A DNA stretch of 64,000 nucleotides from Boswellia sacra. Its lineage: Eukaryota; Streptophyta; Magnoliopsida; Sapindales; Burseraceae. Both the position numbers and the translations under genes were made by a program. Of the stretch, positions 12,739 to 23,979 are shown piece after piece; within the stretch, counting starts at the first letter, position 1; each line of letters opens with the position of its first letter. The notes beneath the pieces were generated by a model. It ran no database searches. It was not told where the DNA came from and saw only the letters and a program-made list of their open reading frames with translations. The DNA lies in NCBI GenBank assembly GCA_013180625.2, contig SNVD02002577.1, positions 1 through 64,000 of the forward strand, read 5' to 3'.

Positions 12739-13776
12739 TCAAGCGCTGTGTCGAGATGCAGATGCAAGCGCCACTGCCTGTGCCCACACCTTCAGCCGAG
12801 CCTTCACATCTCGCGGATCATCACCTAAAGTTACGAAATTAACACTCAGTCAGCCACAAGCACACATCAAAGAATGATTTTATATAAATCATACATAAGT
12901 TGACCAAAATGACAATGCCATAACACTCTATTACAAATGTATGATTGCAACTGAAAGGCAAAGTATTGAAATTTTAATGAACTAACCTGGGCTAGAGATG
13001 CGCCAATTAGCGATGGGAGAATTGCCGCCACTACTAGTATCAAGTGTTGATCCGGACAATGAAACACGACTAGGCATCTCCAACATGCGTTCATGTTCCA
13101 ATTCAAAGCCAAGATCTCTACAAGCTTTCATTTCCTCCAAGTCCATACACAACGACCTCCTCCCTCCCTTTGGCCTTGTTATCACCACCAGCCCACCGCC
13201 GGCACAACCGCCTCCTTCACTCTCCCCACTGAAACTAGTATTATTAACATAATTTACAACATTTTCTTGATCATCTTTCTTGTTCACCAACTTGCTCTCC
13301 ACTGGCCTCTCTCTTATGATCCTCCTCCTCCTCAAGTTCCTCCTCATCTTTTGCCCCATCAAACCCTTTTGAGCTTCATTTTCACTTGAATAATCTTTGA
13401 CCCTTGTCGACTGTTGACTGATCGAACCGCCACGATTCCTCCTCCGAGGCGGCGTTGCTGGCAGCGAGTAGCAATCATGTTCTTTATCCGAATCAGATGA
13501 CAGCTCCGCCAACCCTGTGAATTCTTTGTCATCGGAGAACTCTTCATCAGCATCACCGTCAAAGCTTTCAATTGACAATCTTGACATGTACATCCTCATA
13601 GCCACATCGTTATCATCGTCGTCATCATATTCGTTGGTGCAGATGGAGCTTGTACACATGGACAACCTAGACAGGTTGTGGGGTTGAGGGTGATGCTCAT
13701 ATCCATCATCAGTATCATCATATTCATCTTCTTGCATGGATGAAGAAAGCATAGTCATACTCTCATCTGACGCCAT
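12739..13776 (-). CDS. Plant-specific protein of unknown function, 291 aa
   Basis: Two exons on the minus strand, 13776-12987 and 12824-12739, joined by a 162-bp GT-AG intron. The protein starts MASDESMTMLSSSMQEDEYD. Acidic tracts (EYDDTDDGYE, NEYDDDDDND, DGDADEEFSDD) fill residues ~15-90, followed by a basic stretch (RRNLRRRRIIRERP). A Gly-rich patch (GGGCAGGGLV) and a conserved-looking C-terminus follow. That C-terminus contains NWRISSPGDDPRDVKARLKV, then WAQAVALASASRH. I have an impression of this WRISSPGDDP-KARLKVWAQ tail from uncharacterised plant proteins but know no function. The basic cluster could be a nuclear localisation signal; that is inference. The start was chosen because acidic, protein-like sequence begins there; an in-frame ATG exists 65 codons upstream. 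Confidence 0.8.
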
Positions 13777-14068
13777 AGCAATAGCAAGAAAATCAATTAT
13801 GTTGTCTATTGGCTGGTGTGAGCTAATAAGACTAAGAAACAAGAAGCAAAAAATAAGAGTGAAGAGAAGATAAAGTGTTTGTGTTTCAAAGTAAGAAAAA
13901 GTAATATAGATGGGCGGGCAAGCGAGTGAGCGAGGCGCACTTAATAGCAAACAATCAATGACACACAACACGCACTTAACACCCTGAAGCGCTTGAGCTG
14001 TTCTGAATCATTCGTTATGATAAGGTTACGGTAAAGTAGTGGTAAACTCAATCTCTTCCCCGGCAACC

Positions 14069-14078
14069 TTATTTATAA
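14069..14078 (-). promoter_or_regulatory. TATA box for the unknown minus-strand gene
   Basis: The minus strand reads TTATAAATAA, a near-perfect TATA box. It lies about 295 bp upstream of the chosen start at 13776 and predicts transcription starting near 14040 and a 5' UTR of ~265 nt. A weaker CTATATTA-like match lies closer, near 13900. Confidence 0.45.
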
Positions 14079-17000
14079 CAACTTATGTATAATGTCCTCC
14101 CCACTTTGCCCTTTCTGATCTCACCCTGTGTCACCTGTTTGTGCTTTCCAAGTGTCACTATAGTCGAATAGTGTGCTGGGAGAGAAGGGGTATTATAGTA
14201 ATTGAGTTGAGAATCATAAGACGCGATGCGACGCATTAATAGTAGTTCATGTGCAGGAGAGGCAGTTAATTAGAAGTTTCATAACAATAATTAACCTAAG
14301 CAATCCACACGGCAAGACTAAGACAAAACAATGTAGAGAATCAGCTTAAAGGAGGAGAGTGAGGAGTGTCCCACTCCAGTAGAATAATTACACGTAACGC
14401 CAGATAATTGCTCTCACTCACTCAAAAACTCATAATTTCTTTATGGGCCATCACGACTTCACCTTGCCCCTACCCACCACCCTTCAATGTGAACACCAAG
14501 ATAAAAGATGACTAGATTAGATTAGACTAGAGACGACCACCTGCCTGCACGATTCCCATACATACCACACAATACTCGCAATTCACTTCCTCATTGCCCC
14601 ATTCTCCCTCACCCCATGACCCCACCATGCGAAGCCATAGCCATTATTCATCATCCAACACAAATGAACTGAAGATCCCAACAAAAGACTAATAAATGCA
14701 AGAAAAGGACTTGTATTTTGCTTATCTTCACTATTCCTAGACCTTAGGAGTGGGGTTTTCAGTTTAAGTGAAAGCCCAGTTACTGAACGTAATTTGGTCA
14801 CGTTAAACACCTGCTATGATTAGATCTCAGTTCGAAATTGCCCTTGAAGAAGGCGACAATACCAAAGCACAGAGAAGGGGTAGTTTGGGGAAGTGGATAA
14901 GAACGGATGGTAGCTATGACTTTGGCAGCATTCGGCCCACAAGAAAGTGTTTAATTTGATGATGATGATGTATGCAACCGCGTTTAATAGGACAGGTGTC
15001 CGCGTTTCATTCTTAAGACAAAAGCCGAATAGCGATACGTCGCCAGCGCCTCCTGGCCCATTAAGGGTCCACCACCACTCATCCCAAGCAACCAAGGACC
15101 ACGTGGCCTCTCTCACTACTTGCTTATCCTCTTGTGGGTCCCTTACAATACAACTATGCTGGAGCGAAGGAGCTGTTGCTTTTACTTTTTATTTGATTTC
15201 TTTAAGCTACCCTTTTTATCGTCTAATACTTTTATGCTAATTTATTGTATTAATTTTATACCAAAAAAAAGAGTTGATCTTTTAGTAATCTCAGCCGCTC
15301 ACCGACCGTTCGATCCATTGACCAGTCGCTTTTCTTAGCCAGCTTGTGTTGATGGCAATGGAAACGGACGGCTAAGCTTAGTAAACACACAAAAAAATCT
15401 CAAGTGAAAGAAGCACACAGACCTTCCATAGAGACGTGAAGTGAATGAATATATCATCCTAATTCGTGTGGATAGGATCTCATTTACTCTCCAGTGAGTG
15501 GACCCCATCTAATTCATTTTCCTCTGCTGCTTCATAAATCTCCATTTGGCAAATCAATGAATGAGTATACAATATTTACCTTTAATGGTTTAATTAAATT
15601 AATTAATTGGGTATTATTGTTGGTCAATGGTCAAAGCACACGGACGCGCCACGGTTAAGGGAGGGGTGGATTCGGTTCAGTATTTGTTTGAGATTGACGT
15701 GATCAAAATATTTTTTTACGCTTTAACGAAACAAAAGCTTGTAGTTAGCATAAAAGAAGAATTAAATAGTAGCTTTTGAATCCTTTATTATAAAGTAAAA
15801 GATGTTGAAATCATAAACCAAAGCAAAAGCCCGTAACTTTGCTCATTCAAAAGAGCATAAGGCGCTTTCTTAGCATGATTTACTAGATCGCTTTTTCTTC
15901 GTCTGTTATCATGGCACCAACACTTGGAAGGTTGCTCATTGGTGTAAATTCTATTAAATTCTATTTTATAATTTATCCGCTAATTTCTTATTTCAACACA
16001 TGAAAGTTAACAATCATACCAAAATCTAATATCTCTAACACGTAATTATATTTCTAATTCAATATAAAAACAAAGATCCTAAATATATATAACCTGAAAA
16101 CTTGGTTGATTAAATTATATTGTTACGTATGTTGATTTTTCTTTTATTTTTATTTTTGATATATTTGTACAACCATTTAATTTCATTCTCCAATAATAAA
16201 ATCATTGCATTGACTCCGTTCAAACAATCTAACGCAATGATACAAATTTCGTCGGGTCAGCTTTGAATTTCTAGAAAGGCCAACTGCATTTTATCCACGT
16301 CTCCAATCTTTCTGTAGAAGATCCAAAGCTGAGACTCTAAAGCGGATTTTTCACCTTTTTATATTTTCAAAGAGTAATTATAAAAATCCTGAAATATTCT
16401 TGTTACCAACAGAATGGCAACACGAAGGTCTAACATTCCTATTAAAAATTGCAAGAATTAGCAGGGAAGTCGCACTGCCACTGCTTTTAAATTTTAAAAC
16501 ATTAATTAGATATCTTATTTGCCCAATCGCAACGCTACATATTAATTGCCGACACGTTAGAAAATGAAAGGGTGGGCTCCAAGCCATTTGGGAGTTGGTT
16601 GTTTAATCGATATTGTTTTGTTTTGGTTTTGGTTATTACATACAAAGTCATGGCCACGGACGACCATATTGAACCTCTCCCAAGCTCCACAGAGAGTGTT
16701 GCTTTCGTAAACAGTTGAAGAAAAGTATGAGGTGATTTGGTTAACTAAGAGGAATCTTGTGTTAACATTTAACTGATTACAAGTTTATTTCGATTTTTTA
16801 TGAGCTTGTGCTGGCACTGGGTGACATTAACATGTTGTCTGCTTGTTAACTGTAAATGGGCCTCGTGTCCCCTTGTTGGGAAGAAAATCTCCGCGTGAGA
16901 GATCACATCTTAATGGTAAAACTTTCGTAGTAGATTTGGAGTAGTTCTATATTTGGCAAATGAAATTAATTGCTTAGTCCGGTTGTAAAAGCAACAGTAA

Positions 17001-19868
17001 CAAGGTTTTTAAAGTAGTCATAGACCGAGTTAGGTAGAATTGGATTTTATTACAAATTAAATGTTTCGCAGAGAGTGAATGGGACCATTTTATAATATAT
17101 GTTTTAAGATTCTGTAAACTAGATTTTCTCAAGGTTGTTTTGTGCAGGAATTAATGAAAGGAAACACAAAAATATCAAATAACGTTCTCATGGGGCTGTG
17201 CTGCTCTATAGATTTCATTGTCAGATTAGAAGAAATTAATATAGAGACTATGATATATCACAAATGGAAATAGGCATTTATTTGTGGATATGGATGACAT
17301 CTCACATCTCGATCTCGACCGTAGATATTTTTGGAACTTTTTATTTGCAAACTTACGTGGAACTACTACTACTAGATGCAGTGAAGACGAAACAAGTAAT
17401 TTGGAAGCAGTAGAGACCAAGAGTTGGACCATAATTCCACCTCCGTTTAGGGATGGTACTAACAACAACCAACAGCAACTTCCAAGACTTCAACTCTGAC
17501 AAAAGTCACAAAACCTGGTTTGGACCAAAAATTCAAAACTCTGGTTCACAGGCAGCATGAGCCAGCCTATGTTCCAACTGCTGGAGGCCCATGTACTAAA
17601 AATAAAAACTAGCTTGGGCCTCCAAATAGTTCAAGGCTCAGTTATCCACTTAATTAAGATATTGATATTGACATATTGTGTCTCCATAGAGAGCATTGTT
17701 GGAAGGAAGAAGTGGGATTGTTAAGTCCCGCAAGTCTTGTATTGCATGGATAAGAGAAATCTTGAGTTTTCTAAGGAGATTAATCATTTACTTAGTAAAT
17801 TATCTTTTCAGTTTGCAAGCTTAGTTCCTCTTACACATGTTATCGGAGTTGTAATTTAACGTTTTCTAAACGAGATGGTTGCCTTCTTGCCAAATGTTTT
17901 AGCCAAGGTGAATGGTTAGAATCCCTTGGCTATATGTATTAGACGATTAAAGAAGTTTTTGGACTTTATTATAAAGTGGATGAGTCTCAATATCATGCTC
18001 TATCAATTCAAACAAGATGGTCTATTGGTTTGGATATTTGGAGTTTCCTGTATTACCGGAACAAATCCATTATAATTCAATAGAGGCTTACACATGGGCT
18101 TCCTCGCTTGCCACAATTGGGTTTCTTGTTTTGTTTGAATGGGGCCGCACTAATGCTGAAAATGAAAGATTTGGGTTTTGCAAGGATGTCCAGAGATTGG
18201 GATTTGTGATTACTGAAAGATTGTGGTTATTTTGGCCCCTCAAAATCTTTTCCTATGTTCCACTTCAATTAAAAAATATTCAAAGATTAAAATTTATAAA
18301 TGTCTTTTATAAAATACCAAGGATACCATTTTTGTATATCTTACAGTTGCCGTTTCTTAAAAACACTTATATCTTAATTTAAAACTTCTGTCATTAATAA
18401 TCTTAATTTTCAACTCTCCTTGTCCACCATTAAGAATCTTTTTGTTCTTCATATTTCTATCTAGCTATTTCTTTTTATTATTTGCTTAGGGTTTTGCTCT
18501 TTTGATAAATTTTGAATATATATTATTATTATAAATTATTTTTTCTTAACCTTTTTTTAATATATTAAATGACGTAAGTTTGACATTTAATTCTGTAATT
18601 TGTATTGCCCATTCGAATTGTAAAATTGTATATTTTTTATTTAAAAAAGAATTAAGATGTTTAGATAAGAAAAAATATTAGTATCGTTCAGTTACATTCA
18701 ATTTAATATGTTAAATATGTTTGATTACATTGATCTGAATAAGTTAAAGTTGTTCAGTTCGTAGCAGTTGAGCAAAAGATTTTACGACAAAAATAATAAC
18801 AATGAAATTGAAAAAAAAAATGCTTTTTTCTTCATTATTGCCATTCCAATACTAAAAATACATCCTCCATCATTTAAAATCACTATATAAACAAATTACA
18901 CGGATTTCAAATATATTTAAATGCATCTTAACTTGAAGTAAAAGTAAAGACTTAAAATATTCTTTTAATTTGATTTTAAAAAAATTCTATAAATTAAGTA
19001 CGTTAAAAGGATATACTAAAAATATACATGTTCTCTTTAGTCATTCACATAAAATACTCATTTAATTTTGATTTTAATTAAAATAAGACTTAGAAAGAGA
19101 TCTTTGAGAACTTAATAACAAACACCCGTGCTGAAATTCATAGGATAGGAGCCCTCAACCAACGTGGCAACTTTCATAATTGGACTTCAATGTTAATAAA
19201 GATGTTGAACTCATGATCATCAACCCCGCTGTGTAATTTGTTGCAAAAAGATGAGTAACAGAAGAATTCAAACTAAACGCATTCCCAGGATTGAGGTTCA
19301 TCTAAAGTTTGGGTAGAAGTTTTGAAAAACCAATCAGTAGATGCAAAATTCATAGAAGCTTGATTTCGTACCCTCTTTAATGCTTTTTTTTTTCTCATTG
19401 TTTCTTAAAAGTCCGAAAGGAGCGTCTATGGTGTAAGTATCAGGACAAAGACTTTAATAAGGGAGACGTTAATTAACACTGACACCTGGAAGATTAGGTT
19501 AACTATACCTAATGTTTTTTGAAATTAACAATTTGGTTTTTTTCTATTTTAACAGAAATTAATATTAGCATCCTTAAAACAGAGAAAACATATAAAATAT
19601 ACTGGTTAAAGTGTTAGTTTTAAGAATCCATGAATGTAAGCTAATAAACCAAATCTCAAAGGTGTCAGAAGTGATATTTAATAAATATTGAAAAGGATTT
19701 CATCATTCAATGGCAACTTTGGATCACTTTGACATGTCCAGCAAAAAAGGTTTACACTTTCGTCACTCTATCTGCTGTAAAATGTTCGACTGAAACTAGG
19801 CCTTGTCGTACTCTTTTTTGATCTGTATATTTTCCAGAGCACCCATCAAGCAAGCAACCTGCTCAAAG

Positions 19869-19954
19869 TTACGAACTTTTTACACAAACCCTATTGGTCT
19901 ACACCTATGTATTACGAACTGTTTACAGAAACCCTCTTGGTCCACACCTATGAG
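19869..19954. repeat. Imperfect 43-bp tandem duplication
   Basis: TTACGAACTTTTTACACAAA at 19869 and TTACGAACTGTTTACAGAAA at 19912 begin two successive copies, with a few substitutions; the second runs to about 19954. Both contain CCCT-TTGGTC-ACACCTATG. The open frame 19803-20228 crosses both copies, but I do not consider that frame a gene. Confidence 0.8.
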
Positions 19955-22152
19955 CACTAAAAAAACATTTAAGAGAAAAAGTAGAATTGCTTGTCAGCTT
20001 CATCTTACGTCTTTCAACAGTCAAGTGGATAAACATCACTCTACTGTTCTTGAAGAATTCTTCCTTGGGCCTGGCCGATCGATTATATATTTTCGGACTT
20101 CCCAGCTGCCTTCTCTCAATCCCTTAGGCCTGCTTGCCACTGCACACAGAAGCACCAATGACTTGTTCAAGCCAGACAAGGGAGAATTGCTTGGAATTTT
20201 TTCAGATTGTTACATCACTCACTCTTGAATAACAATGAAGCTTGTAACGGTAGAACTCCTGGCAAAATCACGTTTTAGTACTTAATAATTTCCTTCCATA
20301 AAGGCTGATTTTCAAAGATGTACTGCTTGGTACTAAGATTTCAAATGGTGATAGCAGTTTGCAAATAATTTTCAAAGCCTTTTAGAACGAGAAGCAAAAT
20401 GAGATCATTAATATTTTAAAATCATGATTTGATGGGTGATATGAAAACCTCAGCTTCAGCGTGTAGGTTTGATTGTTGTATTTTAACTAATGACTATTAA
20501 TGATTTCTTAAACTTAAATCCACCATTAATTATTAAGTTTATTTTGCCTAATATGATTAAGCCACCTGTTTTTGCTTAACAATTGTGAAAAGCATGCAAC
20601 ATGCAGTAGACGTTTGAGTCATAATAATGATTGATACGCCAAGCAGTTCACCAAGTTAAAACCAATTAACTCCATATCGATATCAAGAGTAGATCAAGAA
20701 TTCAAGGACACCAACCAGCATTGACCTCAAGCGGGTCCTTTACCATAACTCCAGTTCCATTATTTATCTGAAATTTCATTGAGCTTGAATCTCTGCTGAT
20801 TCGTATAATGATCAAATTGTTGATTTTGATTTTGTTTTAGCTTTGGGATTTTTGAGTTTCTGTGCCTGGCAACCCCACTTTGCCAGTTCTTTGAATTTCT
20901 ATCATGCAGCGAATAAACAAGCAACTTTATAAATATCTGAAACGATAGTCCGGTGAGATGAAGCCAAGTGGGTGGAATTGATTTGTTTGCAACGACATTA
21001 ATTAATACATGCATTCACCACATAATTGACTTCCCTTGGCACTTAAATTGGAAGTTTCTTGCTTTATGAACTTTATATTTTATTTTTTTCTTAGGATAAT
21101 GTTAGTGTTATAAAGAAGATACAAGACGTTAACGTATACAAATGGTCCTAATTAGATTGAGAGTCACTATCCCTTGGTACGGACCAGATAGTGAATACTC
21201 TTAAATTCATTTATATGTGGGGTTTATTTTTTTCTTACTTGGAGAATAAACGGAATGGCTGAGGCTGAGTCTCACCATCGACCTGTCCTCTATGTGCACG
21301 CGCAAGTACCTGTTGTGCATGTTTGCACGCGTGAGAGTCAGAGCGGAGGGGCTGATCTGCCTATGTGCCTGCTTTGCTTGAGTTGATGATGAGATGAGCC
21401 TTGCAAATCAAGTAACCGGGACGTTCTGTTCTGCCAGTGTTAGCTAGCTAGGATTCTGTTTAAATTAAATTAAATAAAATAAAAAGGGTGCCGCAGGCAG
21501 AGCCGGTTATCTTATTTCCTCGAAATCATCCAAAGTCTAAAGTGAAGAAAAAGTGATAGGCTGTTGTAAAAGTGATTAAGATCTATTATGTGCCCTTTGA
21601 GACAACAATAGACAACCATTTGAATCTTAAACTGGAGAAAAAGCATTCATTGAAGGAGTTTCTAGTTACTTTCATTTGTTGAAAAGGGCAACAAAATCTC
21701 CAAAGGGGAGATTCGAATAGATTATATGTATCTTACTAATTTCCCAATTTTAAAATATGTTTAAAACAAGGGGAAAAAATCAAGAAAAAGAGAAAAATTA
21801 AATTGCATGAATCAATAACAATTAACTTCTCTTGATTGTTTACAGATAGACTTGCAACACCAGAAATGCATATGCAATGAGGCAAAGTAGAATAAAAGGC
21901 ATAGAAACAAGCCTTATTATGCAACTCTACCCCCCACGCAGCAAGAAAAAGCTAATAACAAGATTTCCCTTTTTTTTTGGGGAAATTTTCGGAAACCAGA
22001 GATTGGGAAATGTTTGTATCAGACTTATATACAAGAGAAAAATCTTTGAGTTTGCCACACACCCGATATAAAGAAGAAAAAATAAAAAAAACAGCATTTG
22101 CCGAAGCCATTTCCACTCTTGGCTTCAATTAGAGGCATCTCATGTATGCAAG

Positions 22153-23553
22153 CTAAATCTGTCCGTACGTAGCAGTAAGTATCTGGATCTCCTTAGCACA
22201 AATATCAGAAGTTTGTAATGTTTCTTGTTGCTGTTGGTTATGGGACCAAATACCGCTGGAACTATCTGGCAGGAAATGTGTTTCTGATTTTATGTCGTTG
22301 AATAAGGAGGGTGAAGTCTGGTTTTGTAAAGCAGCCGCCATTAGTAATGATGGGTTGTGGAAATATTCAGGCCACTTAATGTCTTCAGTTGCGTTTTCCA
22401 TCAGATGGACTTGAGCATCTTTTTCTGAAGAGCTACAATCTGCCAAACCCCAAGAGAAGATGTTGTTCTCGAAGGAGTAATTGTTGCTCTGAAGCTCCGT
22501 GCTGCTGCTGCTTACAGTTATGCTGCTGCTAGTACTATTACTGCCGGGAACGCCAGTCGCTTCCCAGTAGCGGGATCCATTGATTGCGAAAGAAGGCATA
22601 GGATGAGTATCTGAGGGAAGAGTTACAGTATTCTTAAACCTCATAGGAGAGGATAGAAATGAGCTGGAAACGGGAGGGAGAACTGTTGAAATTGCATTGG
22701 AAGAGAACTCGGAATTCATGTCTAAAGATTTGCTCGTTTGCATAAACCAAAGAGTGGGGTTCGAGGTTGCTGATAGCTTTGCACTAGATGCACAATTCAG
22801 TTGTTGAAGAGGGAAATGGCCCACCAAATCTGAAGGCTGGCTGTTGGTGATTGTGCTTTCATGGTTGGAAGTTGCAAACCTGTTGAAGAAATCCTTGTTT
22901 GATGGAGATGCCAGCAAATTGGTGTTGATGTTGCTGCTATTGTTAATTGCTTTAGAAATGGAAGAGCCTTCTATTTCCAACTGGTAGGCTTGTGCGGCAG
23001 CGGCAATCGAAGTTGGTTTTTGGTCATGCATAGCCGCTGCCGCAGACTTTGTACTTTCAGCGTTGAGGAGATTCAGTTCACTGGATACCCCAGAAGATTT
23101 TTCTAGGCTATTTGTCTGCTTAGTCTTTTCATCTCCATTTTCTACCTCGGAAAGCGGTTTGTGTGTTACAGGGTCAATGCCCCTCTGCCTAAGCTTCTTC
23201 TTTAAGCAAGAGTTCCATAGATTTTTTATTTCATTGTCGGTTCTTCCAGGCAATTGTGCTGCAATCTGAGACCACCTGGGAATCCAAAACATTCAATAAT
23301 GTTTGACGGCAGAGTTCTCACATGAAATTCTTGATAATAAAGCACATGTTCAAAATGACAAGAGAAGAGAGAGTTTACCTATTTCCCAAAACTGCATGAA
23401 GTTCAATTATGAGGTTCTCTTCCTGTTGTGAGAATGTGCCTCTCTTCAAATCAGGCCTCAAGTAATTAATCCACCTCAATCTGCAGCTCTTTCCACATCT
23501 CTGCAATCCTGCCAATTCATAGCATGTAGAAACAAGACCATTAAAATATACAT

Positions 23554-23586
<33 letters not shown>

Positions 23587-23782
23587 AATTTTCTCTGTCA
23601 ATTTCAATTAATTAAACATTGAAGAAACAGTTGAGGTTTGTGGAATTACCAGCTTGCTTGGGAACAGAGCTCCAACAACCATGGCCATACTTAGTAATAT
23701 GCCTCAAAAGCTTCTCATCCTCCTCAGGTGACCAAAGGCCTTTTCTTAGCTTCTGCTTGTAACAGCAAGAGTGCCTCCCCAT
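22153..23782 (-). CDS. R2R3-MYB transcription factor, subgroup 13 (MYB61/MYB50/MYB86-like), 461 aa
   Basis: Three exons on the minus strand, 23782-23650, 23508-23379 and 23275-22153, with intron positions typical of R2R3-MYBs. The start [20 protein letters not shown] is the classic N-terminus of this class. R2 covers about residues 14-61 (tryptophans in [15 protein letters not shown] and [10 protein letters not shown]). R3 covers about 67-112 ([28 protein letters not shown]). [20 protein letters not shown] just after R3 is the subgroup-13-like extension. The C-terminal ~340 residues are Ser/Asn-rich, low-complexity, presumably the activation region, ending [12 protein letters not shown]. Known members act in the nucleus on secondary-wall, mucilage, lignin and stomatal genes; that role here is inferred from homology. 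The gene looks intact. A GA/CT microsatellite lies in the upstream leader. Confidence 0.93.
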
Positions 23783-23933
23783 TTGGAGAAAGACTCACTC
23801 AACTGCGATGAGGCAGAATTGTTTTCCCAAAGCAGTAAAGTCTGTTGTCCAATGTAATTACAGTGTCAGCAATGAGCAGTGGTGACTATGAATGTATTTG
23901 TAGGAACTGCTTTGGAAGAAAAGAAGTAAGCAA

Positions 23934-23944
<11 letters not shown>

Positions 23945-23976
<32 letters not shown>
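23945..23976. repeat. GA microsatellite upstream of the MYB start
   Basis: An uninterrupted GA run of about 32 bases, which is CT on the coding strand, lies ~165-195 bp upstream of the MYB ATG. It is probably in its 5' UTR or core promoter, where CT tracts are common in plants. Confidence 0.9.

Positions 23977-23979
<3 letters not shown>

Larger units (their letters stand above)
13777..22152. other. Gene-poor region, ~8.4 kb
   Basis: The right part is the upstream region of the unknown minus-strand gene and the left part abuts the MYB 3' end. Short open frames exist (14583-15240, 17226-17499, 18017-18382, 19803-20228). None shows a recognisable domain, start context or splice partner. The segment near 17700-17740 (TGGGATTGTTAAGTCCC) resembles the end of a small LTR or TRIM-type repeat, but no boundaries could be set. 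I see no RNA gene. Confidence 0.55.

Noticed and set aside
12998..13389. Plus-strand open frames opposite the unknown minus-strand gene
   Set aside because: They are antisense shadows of the exon. The low-complexity acidic/basic coding sequence leaves the opposite strand open.
17226..17499. Overlapping plus and minus frames of 71-80 codons
   Set aside because: No domain, no splice partner, composition not protein-like; both strands open by chance.
18017..18382. 121-codon frame on the plus strand
   Set aside because: Aromatic-rich random-looking translation in AT-rich DNA. A LINE remnant was considered, but no reverse-transcriptase or endonuclease motif could be found.
19803..20228. 141-codon frame on the plus strand
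   Set aside because: Crosses a 43-bp tandem duplication, has no recognisable domain and no promoter or start context.
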